From NCBI GenBank assembly GCA_963823525.1, contig CAWGLW010000005.1, forward strand, positions 124,001 through 188,000: DNA of 64,000 nucleotides, in the 5' to 3' direction. The position numbers were made by a program, and so were the translations under genes. Below the pieces are notes generated by a model, which saw only the letters and a list, made by a program, of their open reading frames with translations, was not told the DNA's origin and did no database searches. The stretch is from CAWGLW01 sp963823525 (GTDB lineage: Bacteria > Pseudomonadota > Gammaproteobacteria > Steroidobacterales > Steroidobacteraceae). Below, one piece after another: positions 51,448-59,411 of this stretch (the stretch's first letter is position 1; every line of letters begins with the position of its first letter).

Positions 51448-52425
51448 GTGCCTATCTTGACCGAACAGTTGAATTCACTGGTATCCCTGGCTCTGCGTCC
51501 GCTGACCCGGCGCAAGAAGAACCTTGTCATCTTGATTTACCATCGCGTCCATGAGCCGGCGGACATGATGTTTCCAAATGAAATGACGGCCGCGATCTTT
51601 GAGGAGCAGATGGTGCTCATTGCAAAGCACATGGCGCCAATCCCATTGACGGAAGCTGTAGCAAGACTAGCCCGGAATCAACTGCCCGAGCGGGCCGTCG
51701 TGGTCACTTTCGATGATGGTTACGCAGATGATGCAACAGTAGCTGCGCCGATTTTGAGGTCAACCGGAGTGCCCGCGACCTTCTTCATCGCGTCTGGCTA
51801 CCTGGATGGTGGTCGGATGTGGAACGATACGGTGACGGAAGCAGTTCGTGCCCTTCCGTCTGGAGAGTACGGATTCAGTGAGCTTGGAGTAGCTGATAGG
51901 CGACTCGAAGACTACCCAAGCCGGCGTCGCTTTTCGGAGGAAGTGATTGACGCGATAAAGTATCGGCCGCAGAGCGAACGCCAGCGGTTAGCAGAAGAAA
52001 TTGCGCAAGACGTTGTCAGTTCACTCCCCACCAACTTGATGATGACGTCAGATCAGGTACGTATGCTCAGCAACACCGGCATTGAAATCGGGGCGCACAC
52101 TGTTTCCCATCCTATATTGAAAGGGCTGCGATATGAGCCAGGCCCGGCGCGAGATTTTGGAGGGAAAGCGTAAACTGGAGCAGATTGTCGGTCAGCCTGT
52201 GCGTTTGTTTGCATATCCGAATGGCCGGCCCGGGATCGACTATGACGAGGAGCACGTCCGAATCGTACGTGATTGTGGATTCGACGCTGCGGTTACAACC
52301 AACAGGCTGTCTGTGGTCCGGGCGCAGACCTGTGGCAGCTTTCCAGATTGACGCCCTGGGACAGACGGCCGGAGCGGTTTCTGGCGCGGATTCTGCTGGG
52401 ATCTCAGTTAAAGGTAGCCAGCTGA
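51448..52425 (+). pseudogene. Polysaccharide deacetylase, disrupted by two compensating frameshifts
   Basis: The start is GTG 51448. The first 230 residues are intact: NLVILIYHRVHEPADMMFP, VVVTFDDGYADDATVAAPIL, ATFFIASGYLDGGRMW, EIGAHTVSHPILKGL (metal-binding Asp and His pair present). Near 52125-52133 the homologous sequence passes to the +1 frame (SQARREILEGKRKLEQIVG, VRLFAYPNGRPGIDYDEEHV, GFDAAVTTNRLSVVR). Near 52316-52324 it returns to the first frame (ADLWQLSRLTPWDRRPERFL, ARILLGSQLKVAS, stop 52423-52425). The frame-0 stop at 52171-52173 would cut the protein to 241 residues. The net length is right, ~325 residues, so two small indels explain everything. Confidence 0.82.
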
Positions 52426-53250
52426 CAGTGTAAGCGCCACCTACGCTTGCGGATGCGCTGCTTCACCAGCGCTGCCAGCCTGTCGCTCATGCCGCTGCAG
52501 AGTTCGGCAATGGAGTCTGCAATCTCTGGGTTGTCGTAGCGATTCATGGAACTTGTCGAAAGATGACTGAATGCTTTTTTGACGAGTTCCAAGCCAAGAA
52601 ATTCGAAAATCCGGTGCAACTCCGATTCCGGGTCGCAAACGAGATTCTCGTACTTGACCAGTAGGACTCGCTCGTCGCTCTCGAGCGACTGGGTAAAGTA
52701 GGTATCATTGCGAAGGTACCAGATGAGGGCACGGGCAGAAGCTTCAGTAAGCGCATCGGAGTAATACTGACGGACCAGGCCCATGTGATCCTCGGGTCAT
52801 CCCATGAACTCGCCAGCCAGCGCGGATCGGGTCCTCCAGCAGCCATCTCAAGTGCTCCCGATGGTTCGGAAAGCGCCGCAACGCAGAATTCACGACGTCC
52901 TGGTAGCGCCGATAAATCCATATGGCCTTGCTGCCCTGAAATGCGTCCAATATTTCCCTGGCACGACCGCTGTCCGCGATGCATTTGAACACGGTGTGGG
53001 AAGACCTGGCCTCAGCCACCAGACCTGCAATTACCGGCATTTCTCTCAGTTCATAGGCCCGGAACGCGGCGTCATCATTTTCGTTATAAATCGTTGTGCC
53101 CGGTGTTCGGTCCAAGCATTCTGTAAGCATGTTCGTGCCACTTCTCATCTCGCCGAGAAGGAATACAGGGCGGGACTCGCCGCCAAAATCCGATGTGAGG
53201 TTTTTTATCGACTTAACTGCTTTTCGCAGGCGTTCGCGTTTTGTCAGCAT
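52404..53250 (-). pseudogene. Sulfotransferase, frameshifted
   Basis: The upstream frame (from ATG 53250) has the PAPS 5' loop VFLLGEMRSGTNMLTECLDR (~29-48), the second loop AIWIYRRYQDVVNSALRRFP (~108-127) and continues to RAGWRVHGMTR. The C-terminal third (HMGLVRQYYSDALTEASARA, LVKYENLVCDPESELHRIFE, LCSGMSDRLAALVKQR) lies in another frame, ending at 52404. A two-base loss near 52795 (gatgacccgagg) accounts for the break. It is convergent with the deacetylase and overlaps its 3' end by 22 bases. It is the last gene of the inverted three-gene module. Activity is probably lost unless the break is an assembly error. Confidence 0.8.
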
Positions 53251-53292
53251 GATTGTGAGGGTCTCTCTGAATAAAGCTGTTGCCAGTGAATC

Positions 53293-55069
53293 TCATCGCA
53301 ACTGCGCATGCGGCGCGTGGTGTTGGAACCACAGCTCCATGACGGTCAGGACCCAGAGCAATTCGCCATAGTAGGCCGCGTGCTCTTCCCGATGAAGTCG
53401 CGGAAGGTTGGCGAGGAAACCGGGATTAAATACGCCGCGTTCCCGCAGCGATTTCAGGGCGTCATCAGATAGCTTTCGCAAGTCCCTATCTTGCTTCATC
53501 CAGACACCAAAAGGCAGGCCGAAACCATGCTTGGGCTTATTGATAATGCTCTCGGAAGAAAATTCTTGAAGGAATGCTTATAGAACCAGCGAAGCTGGCC
53601 CCCCTTCAGCTTGACCGCGCCCGGAATTGAGCTACTGAATCTTACAAGTTCAGGGTCAATCATCGGGTAGGCAACATCTACACCGGCGAACCCGCAGGCG
53701 GCGTTGACCTTGACAAGATCATTGTCGTGAAGAGTAAATTTCCAGTCAAGGAACCACATCCTGTCAACCGGATCAGCCTCCGGATGCACATCGTACTCCT
53801 CGCGAAGACCCTGTAAGGGAGAAGCGGTATCGACCTGGGACAGGAAGTCCATCGTGAATACATCGGCAGGCGCGTGTCTATGCAGATAATTGTAGCTCTG
53901 CAGCCGATCGGGCAACCCGATTCGGGCTTGACTGGCATAGTTCGCAATCTTGGCCAGGCCGGGAGTCCGTGCAAGGCGGAGTGACCAATATGGGTTCCAA
54001 TAACCGAGTGCGAAGCCAGGCCGGCAGCGAAAGGTAACGCTCAACAGTAGCTGTTTTGCATACCTTCCGTTTCCGGCGAATAGTTCATCGCCTCCGTCCC
54101 CGGCGAGTAAGCGCTGGACACCGTTCTCGCGGGCGAGTTTTGCGCAGAAATACACGGGAACAACGGAAGAGTTTCCGAAGGGTTCATCAAACGCTGTCAC
54201 GATGTCGCGGATGCTGGAAGCGACGTCACCGGGAGTTACATAGTATTCGTGGGACGCTGTGCCGAAGTGGTTTGCTGCGATTCGCGCATACTTGATCTCG
54301 TCGTAGCCATCGGCGTCGAAACCAATTGAAAACGTAGGCACCCTGGCATCTTCGGACGTGCGTGCGAGCATCCCCGCGACCGTTGAGCTGTCGAGACCGC
54401 CGCTTAGAAATGCGCCGTGGCTGATATTGGGGACCAGCGAGCGCTGTACAGCAGACTGGATCTTATCGACCAGCTCCACCGACTGCCTGTCAAGCGACAT
54501 GGGCGGATCCTTGGAGAAGTCGGGTGCAAAATGTCGCCGGACGCTTGGCCCCTTTTCGTCATAGCAGGCAGTATGGCCCGCCTGCAGCTTATAGACCCCA
54601 CGGTACAAGGTGCTGGGACTTGGGATGACGTGAAAATAAACGTAGTCAAAAACAGATTGAGGACTGATTGCAGGAGCATCCTTGAGTTCCGATAGAAGGT
54701 TCGCCAGGTGCGTCGCCGCTACGATGCGCCCCGGGCGGCTTGTATGGAACATTTGATGAACGCCTGCTGCATCTACGGCAGCGGTTACGAGCCGCCTGCC
54801 AATATCAACTACGACACCTGCCAATGGCAGGTTGCCGACATCGATCCAGTCCGAACGCCGTTGCCCGTATCGTTCCGCCACCCGTTGGGCCAGAGCGTTG
54901 CGTTCGTTCGGCAGGGTCTGTCTGCCGCGCCCACTCGACGATACCGCAATGGCAGCTGCCAGCCCTCGATCGGGGCTGTTCCAAGTCCGTCTCCCTCAAT
55001 CCGTTGTACGGCATCAAACTGCCCGGCGAGCAGCTTTTGTGCGTCGACTGATGAAAGGACTTCGGTCAT
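53293..55069 (-). pseudogene. Asparagine-synthetase-like protein, no glutaminase Cys, two frameshifts
   Basis: Three frame segments join into one ~590-residue protein. Segment 1 (ATG 55069) is MTEVLSSVDAQKLLAGQFDA to RYRRVGAADR. Near 54930 a shift leads to segment 2: LPNERNALAQRVAERYGQRR, FHVIPSPSTLYRGVYKLQAG, PP-loop FLSGGLDSSTVAGML (~54405), LAGDGGDELFAGNGRY and VAYPMIDPELVRFSSSIP. Near 53555 a further shift leads to IINKPKHGFGLPFGVWMKQD and the C-terminus at 53293. The N-terminal domain lacks the Cys2 nucleophile, so it could not use glutamine; ATP-dependent amide or lactam formation with another amine is possible. It starts 8 bases after the ATP-grasp gene. Confidence 0.8.
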
Positions 55070-55077
55070 TCTGCGCC

Positions 55078-56259
55078 TCAGTGATCTTTCAAGGAAATTG
55101 TTGAGCATTTGAACTGAAGGGCCAGTGACGCGGGAGTCCCAGAGTGCCCCACGGATTGGGGTGCAAAGGACTTAAGGTAGTCCCAGACAGCGCCATCACC
55201 GGCTTTTACCGCTGACGCAACCCCCTCCAGCCAGTTGTCTTCTATGACAAACGTAACCGGGACTTTAGCCTGCGTTTTCGGATGTCCCTTCGGTTTTCCT
55301 ACCCAGTCTTCATACATTGCACGCGCCACACTGGCGCCGACCGCATCGCCAAGTCGATGCTGATCCCAGTGGCGGGCGTTCAGTTCAATTAGATAAAGTC
55401 GATCATTGCCGGCGTGCCGTTTAAATTCGACTTCAGACGCCCCCGTGTAACGAAGCGCTCTTAAAAGTTTCAGGCTTGATTCGGTCAAATCCGATGGCAT
55501 CGGTTCGGCCCGTAGAGCGACGCCATTGCCGCATTCGCGGGGGTATTGCAGTAATTTTCGAGCCGTAAAATAGGCCTTCGGCACGCTGTCCGTCCCAATG
55601 TATGAACCGAAAATCTCCAGTTGCCGCTCGTCGCCCGGTATAAATTCCTGTAACACGACTCTCGGTGCAACGGGCTCAAGCCTGTTATACAAATCCCGAA
55701 TATCACGCGGATTATCGAAAATGAACGCCTTATTTTTGGCGACCAGCGCGCGGACAAGGGGACGTCGCCAGTCTCGGGAGACGGCTGGCTTCACTACTAT
55801 GGGCATCATCATTCCGACCAGAGCGGTCTCCAACTGGCCGAAATTGCCTACTTCCTGGCTTTGCGGGCACTCAACACCCGCATTGCGTGCAACCTCAAAT
55901 AGGCTTTGCTTGTCCAGCACGCGGGCCAGGACGTCGTCGTCGGCAATGGCAAGGTCAAAGCCGGCCGACAGTTCGGTGCGGTGCTTCTGCAGGAAGTGGA
56001 TGTCGTGATCACGGGTCGGGACCAGGAGTGGTCGGTCGCCAAGCGTACTCCGGAATTCAGTTGGAAAGCGGGCGGCACCAGTCGGATCAACTTCTGTATC
56101 CGGACTTCTGACGAACTCCAGGCATCGCGACCAACGCCCTGGGGGGCTCTCCTCACCTGTCAGCGCATAGACCTTGACCGGAAGGTCACGCAGACTCCGG
56201 GCAATCCCCAGACCCGTGTAATGGGCATTAAGTACGACGATCGAGCGAAGGTTGGGCAT
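55078..56259 (-). CDS. ATP-grasp enzyme (carboxylate-amine/thiol ligase type)
   Basis: The 393-residue intact protein opens with IVVLNAHYTGLGIARSLRDL, the Rossmann-like pre-ATP-grasp domain. The ATP-grasp part carries MMMPIVVKPAVSRDWRRP (ATP-binding Lys, ~165), RVVLQEFIPGDERQLEIFGS (~205) and YLIELNARHWDQHRLGDAVG (metal-binding Glu/Asn, ~300). It should join a carboxylate to an amine through an acyl-phosphate. It is the first gene of a minus-strand module with the AsnB-like and sulfotransferase genes, all opposed to the XrtA operon. It is the only one of the three without a frameshift. The substrate is unknown; a uronic acid or carboxyl sugar substituent is plausible. Confidence 0.85.
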   Translation of the reverse strand: MPNLRSIVVLNAHYTGLGIARSLRDLPVKVYALTGEESPPGRWSRCLEFVRSPDTEVDPTGAARFPTEFRSTLGDRPLLVPTRDHDIHFLQKHRTELSAGFDLAIADDDVLARVLDKQSLFEVARNAGVECPQSQEVGNFGQLETALVGMMMPIVVKPAVSRDWRRPLVRALVAKNKAFIFDNPRDIRDLYNRLEPVAPRVVLQEFIPGDERQLEIFGSYIGTDSVPKAYFTARKLLQYPRECGNGVALRAEPMPSDLTESSLKLLRALRYTGASEVEFKRHAGNDRLYLIELNARHWDQHRLGDAVGASVARAMYEDWVGKPKGHPKTQAKVPVTFVIEDNWLEGVASAVKAGDGAVWDYLKSFAPQSVGHSGTPASLALQFKCSTISLKDH

Positions 56260-56539
56260 CGGTGCGAAAAGTCTCTATATCGGATTTCTGGCCGACAGCG
56301 GGTGCGACTCACATTGATTGTGCGGTGACGGTGAAGAATGATACGTCAGCGCTGGAGGGGAAAGTGGCAGTCGATCACAAATCGGCGGGCGGAAATGCTC
56401 GCGACCAAGCCGGTGGCTGTGTTCAGGGGGGGCTGCAAAATGTGTACTGCCTATCGAACCAGTGAGTCCTTAACAGGTTAAAATCAGCGACCGGATACCC
56501 GACATGCGTCGGACAAGCAAGGCAGAAGGATCAGAGCAA
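56260..56539. other. Divergent intergenic region, ATP-grasp gene / acyl carrier protein gene
   Basis: These 280 bases must contain the promoter of the minus-strand module and probably a new promoter for the plus-strand genes, since the inverted module cuts them off from the XrtA operon. I cannot assign either with confidence. No gene is supported; small frames here have no family character. Confidence 0.4.
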
Positions 56540-56803
56540 ATGGTAGCGACGGAAGAAACGCTCGGAATCGTCCGAACGGCACTCGGTGACGTACTCCAGC
56601 TAGGTGCCAAGGCGGAGGCTTTAGGCCGCGACTCGCCGCTGCTCGGTGCGATTGCAGAGTTGGATTCAATGGCCGTTGTGCACGTATTGACGGCGTTGGA
56701 GGACATGCTGGGCATCGTAGTAGAGGACGACGAAATCTCAGCCGATTCGTTCGCCACATTGGGTTCTCTCGCTGATTTTCTCGAATCAAAGCTTTCGGCT
56801 TGA
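56540..56803 (+). CDS. XrtA-associated acyl carrier protein
   Basis: The 87-residue protein has the ACP pattern: a helix 1 region (ETLGIVRTALGDVLQLG), the 4'-phosphopantetheine serine in AIAELDSMAVVHVLTALEDM, and acidic helices with IVVEDDEISADSFATLGSLA. ATG 56540 has GAAGGA nine bases upstream; an in-frame ATG at 56504 would add 12 residues. It is followed after 10 bases by hydrolase 2. In complete XrtA loci an acyl-CoA ligase and a PLP-dependent decarboxylase accompany this ACP; both are missing here. Confidence 0.9.
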   Translation: MVATEETLGIVRTALGDVLQLGAKAEALGRDSPLLGAIAELDSMAVVHVLTALEDMLGIVVEDDEISADSFATLGSLADFLESKLSA

Positions 56804-56813
56804 CGAGAATTGC

Positions 56814-57680
56814 ATGACCGGGACTGATGTCAACGTCAGGCCCTTCTTTATTGAAGGGCAAACCGGACGTATTTTTTGCATTTATTACGCGCCCGTGAGT
56901 GAAGGCACGACAGGCGGTCCGAGTCGTGCCGTAATGGTTCTGCCTGCTTTTGCAGAAGAGATGAACAAGACTCGGCGCATGCTGAGCCTGCTTGGCCGGC
57001 AGTTGTCCAGTCGCGGTATTGGGCTCCTGATCCCTGACTTATACGGTACCGGCGATAGCGAGGGGCACTTTGGCAGTGCGCGACTGATCCACTGGCAGAA
57101 AGATCTTGCATCCTGTACTGCGTGGCTTCGTGGCCTGGGTGTTCAGAAACTTGACATACTAGCCGTGCGGGCTGGCGCGCTTCTGCTCCCCGGGCTTTCT
57201 TGGGCCGATGAAACATTGCGTGCCGGTAAACTGTTGCTTTGGATGCCAGTGCTTAATGGGCGTCGGTGGGTCAGCCAGTTTCTGCGCCTTAAGTTGACGG
57301 CGGAGATGGTTAGCGTGCAATCCGGAGATAAGCGCAAAAGCCTGCGACAGCAGCTTTGCGACGATGGGGTACTAGAGGTTGCCGGTTACGAGCTTTCTAA
57401 CGAGCTGGCCGCAGGACTTGAGTTAATTGATCTCAGCCCCGGGCCACCAGTTGAGGCGTTCGAAAATGTTCATTGGTTCGAAGTCGTCGGAGATGCTGCT
57501 GGCGGATCGACTCCTGCGACTGACAGGGCCGTGGAAGCCTGGCGTGCGGTCGGCGCCGAGGTTCGCGTTCAGTGCGTGCCTGGCCCACCGTTTTGGGGTA
57601 CCGCTGAAATAGCTACGATACCTGCGCTGCTCGATTACACCGTTGAGTCACTCGCTGAGGAGGGTCGGCCGGGTGAGTGA
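56814..57680 (+). CDS. Exosortase A system-associated hydrolase 2 (alpha/beta fold)
   Basis: The 288-residue alpha/beta hydrolase-like protein contains VMVLPAFAEEMNKTRRM (~40-56), a hallmark of this XrtA-associated family, then IGLLIPDLYGTGDSEGHFGS and LVQKLDILAV-like GVQKLDILAVRAGALLLPGL. The usual nucleophile-elbow GxSxG is replaced by VRAGA, so normal serine-esterase chemistry is doubtful. It lies between ACP and hydrolase 1, overlapping the latter by 8 bases. A role in moving or trimming an acyl substituent carried by the ACP is inferred from neighbourhood only. Confidence 0.9.
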   Translation: MTGTDVNVRPFFIEGQTGRIFCIYYAPVSEGTTGGPSRAVMVLPAFAEEMNKTRRMLSLLGRQLSSRGIGLLIPDLYGTGDSEGHFGSARLIHWQKDLASCTAWLRGLGVQKLDILAVRAGALLLPGLSWADETLRAGKLLLWMPVLNGRRWVSQFLRLKLTAEMVSVQSGDKRKSLRQQLCDDGVLEVAGYELSNELAAGLELIDLSPGPPVEAFENVHWFEVVGDAAGGSTPATDRAVEAWRAVGAEVRVQCVPGPPFWGTAEIATIPALLDYTVESLAEEGRPGE

Positions 57681-58512
57681 GCAGGCTGTTGTTTTCGGTT
57701 CAGACAGGCAGTTACTCGGGATCCTGCACAGGCCGGAATCCTGTGGTTCGCGTACCGGCGTGGTCGTTGTCGTCGGTGGCCCACAGTACAGAGTTGGGAG
57801 TCACAGGCAGTTCGTTCTTCTCGCCCGGCGTTTATCACGGCAGGGGGTTCCGGTCTTGCGCTTCGATTATTCCGGAATGGGCGACAGCGGAGGGCCGTCC
57901 ATAGACTTTGAATCCGCTTCAAATGATATTGCAGCCGCCGTACAGGCTTTGTTTACATATTGTCCAGAACTGCGTTCCGCTGTTCTTTGGGGGCTGTGCG
58001 ACGGAGCATCGGCGTCGCTGATTTATGCGCCGACCGATCAACGCGTGCGGGGTCTGGTGTTACTCAACCCGTGGGTGCGCAGTGAGGCGGGCCTCGCTCA
58101 GACACACTTGAAAAATTACTACGGGCAAAGATTTAAAAGCGCTGCGTTCTGGCGAAAGATGGCTCGTGAGCCAGCCAGCCTGTTTTCCTCAGCCGCCGGC
58201 TACCTGTCAGACTTTTTCGCGGCGCGTGGTGCCGTAGATGCTTCAACAGGCAGTTTTCTTGAGCGGATGCTGTCAGCAAAGGGGGCCTTCTCTGGCAGAA
58301 CCGCCCTGCTATTGAGCGGCAATGATCTGACAGCAGGCGAGTTCAAGGCTCTACTAAACCGAAATTCAGAGTGGCAGTCGAGATTCTGCACTTCTCAGGA
58401 CTCATGGGACGAACTCGATGGGGCAAATCACACGTTTTCCTCTCGAGACTGGCGAGAGTGGGTTGAATGCCAAACCGTGGATTTCGTCATGTCAATAGAC
58501 GCGACGTACTGA
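57673..58512 (+). CDS. Exosortase A system-associated hydrolase 1 (alpha/beta fold)
   Basis: The 279-residue alpha/beta hydrolase starts at GTG 57673, inside the end of hydrolase 2; the family begins at EQAVVFGSDRQLLGILHRPE. It has GVVVVVGGPQYRVGSHRQFV, the hallmark of the family, and VLRFDYSGMGDSGGPSIDFE. A strand-turn-helix reads AVLWGLCDGASASLIYA, where the elbow is GLCDGA with Cys in the nucleophile position. The Asp and His needed for a triad may be in LLLSGNDLTAGEF and ELDGANHTFSSRDWREW. It is a standard companion of XrtA loci; its substrate is unknown. Confidence 0.91.
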   Translation: MSEQAVVFGSDRQLLGILHRPESCGSRTGVVVVVGGPQYRVGSHRQFVLLARRLSRQGVPVLRFDYSGMGDSGGPSIDFESASNDIAAAVQALFTYCPELRSAVLWGLCDGASASLIYAPTDQRVRGLVLLNPWVRSEAGLAQTHLKNYYGQRFKSAAFWRKMAREPASLFSSAAGYLSDFFAARGAVDASTGSFLERMLSAKGAFSGRTALLLSGNDLTAGEFKALLNRNSEWQSRFCTSQDSWDELDGANHTFSSRDWREWVECQTVDFVMSIDATY

Positions 58513-58576
58513 CAGTATCTGGCCGGTAATCTCAGCCGCTCCTATTGGGGAACTAATTGTTAATCCGGAGATCTAA

Positions 58577-59374
58577 ATGCTCCCTACGTTCCTAGGACTT
58601 GGAGCCCAGCGGGCAGGAACGACGTGGTTGTACCGTTGCCTGGCAGAGCATCCCCAGGTATTCATGACCGCGAAAAAGGAGGTCTACTTCTTTCATCTGA
58701 ATTATGACCGTGGGATGAGCTGGTATCAGGATCTGTTCGCCGATGCGGGCAGCGCCTTGGCTCGTGGCGAAATCACGCCCGATTACATGTATCGTGAGCA
58801 GGCGCTTGACCGAATTGCGAACGATTTGCCCGACGTCCGCGTAATAGTGATGCTTCGAGACCCGGTGGAAAGAGCGATCTCTGCAATCGCGCTTCATCCG
58901 GATCGCTACAAAGGCCTCTCGCTCCGTGACACGTTCGAAAAGTTCCCCGATTTGATCGAACGGGGCTTGTATACACTGCATCTCAAGAAGATCTATGAGT
59001 ATATTGACCCGCAGCGTGTCCTCATTCTTTTCTACGATGATATTTCGCTGGCTCCGGGCCGAATGCTGGATCAGGTGTTTGAATTCATCGGCGTAGACAA
59101 AGGCGTGCGTCCACCTTCAATGGGTACACGCGTGAATCGCGTAATTTATCCCGGCGCACAGGGGCTGATTCAGCGCATTGGATTGGGGTGGTCTATCGAG
59201 TTTGTGAAGCGAACACCGATTGGCGGCTGGATTCGCCGCAATAATGCGTATTCGCGTAAAGCCAGCGGTACTGCGACTGAGGATGACCTTCGCTGGATGG
59301 CCGAATACTTCCGCGAGGACGTCGAAAAACTGGCGAGGCAGACCGGCCGATCACTCGACCATTGGTTGGATTAG
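58577..59374 (+). CDS. Sulfotransferase (PAPS-dependent, heparan-sulfate-type fold)
   Basis: The 265-residue protein has an intact 5'-phosphosulfate loop LGLGAQRAGTTWLYRCLAEH (residues 7-26), a catalytic-type Lys in MTAKKEVYFFH (~36), and a 3'-phosphate loop VRVIVMLRDPVERAISAIAL (~88-107). These are the conserved features of bacterial carbohydrate sulfotransferases. ATG 58577 has GGAG eight bases upstream. It follows hydrolase 1 by 64 bases. It probably sulfates the polysaccharide or its precursor in the cytoplasm. Confidence 0.9.
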   Translation: MLPTFLGLGAQRAGTTWLYRCLAEHPQVFMTAKKEVYFFHLNYDRGMSWYQDLFADAGSALARGEITPDYMYREQALDRIANDLPDVRVIVMLRDPVERAISAIALHPDRYKGLSLRDTFEKFPDLIERGLYTLHLKKIYEYIDPQRVLILFYDDISLAPGRMLDQVFEFIGVDKGVRPPSMGTRVNRVIYPGAQGLIQRIGLGWSIEFVKRTPIGGWIRRNNAYSRKASGTATEDDLRWMAEYFREDVEKLARQTGRSLDHWLD

Positions 59375-59411
59375 GTAAGCCACCTGCGACGGTGAACACT
59401 GAGTAACTATT

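Noticed and set aside
54805..55108. Separate small genes in the 54.8-55.1 kb stretch
   Set aside because: The minus-strand frame there is the N-terminus of the frameshifted AsnB-like protein; the other frames are shadows.
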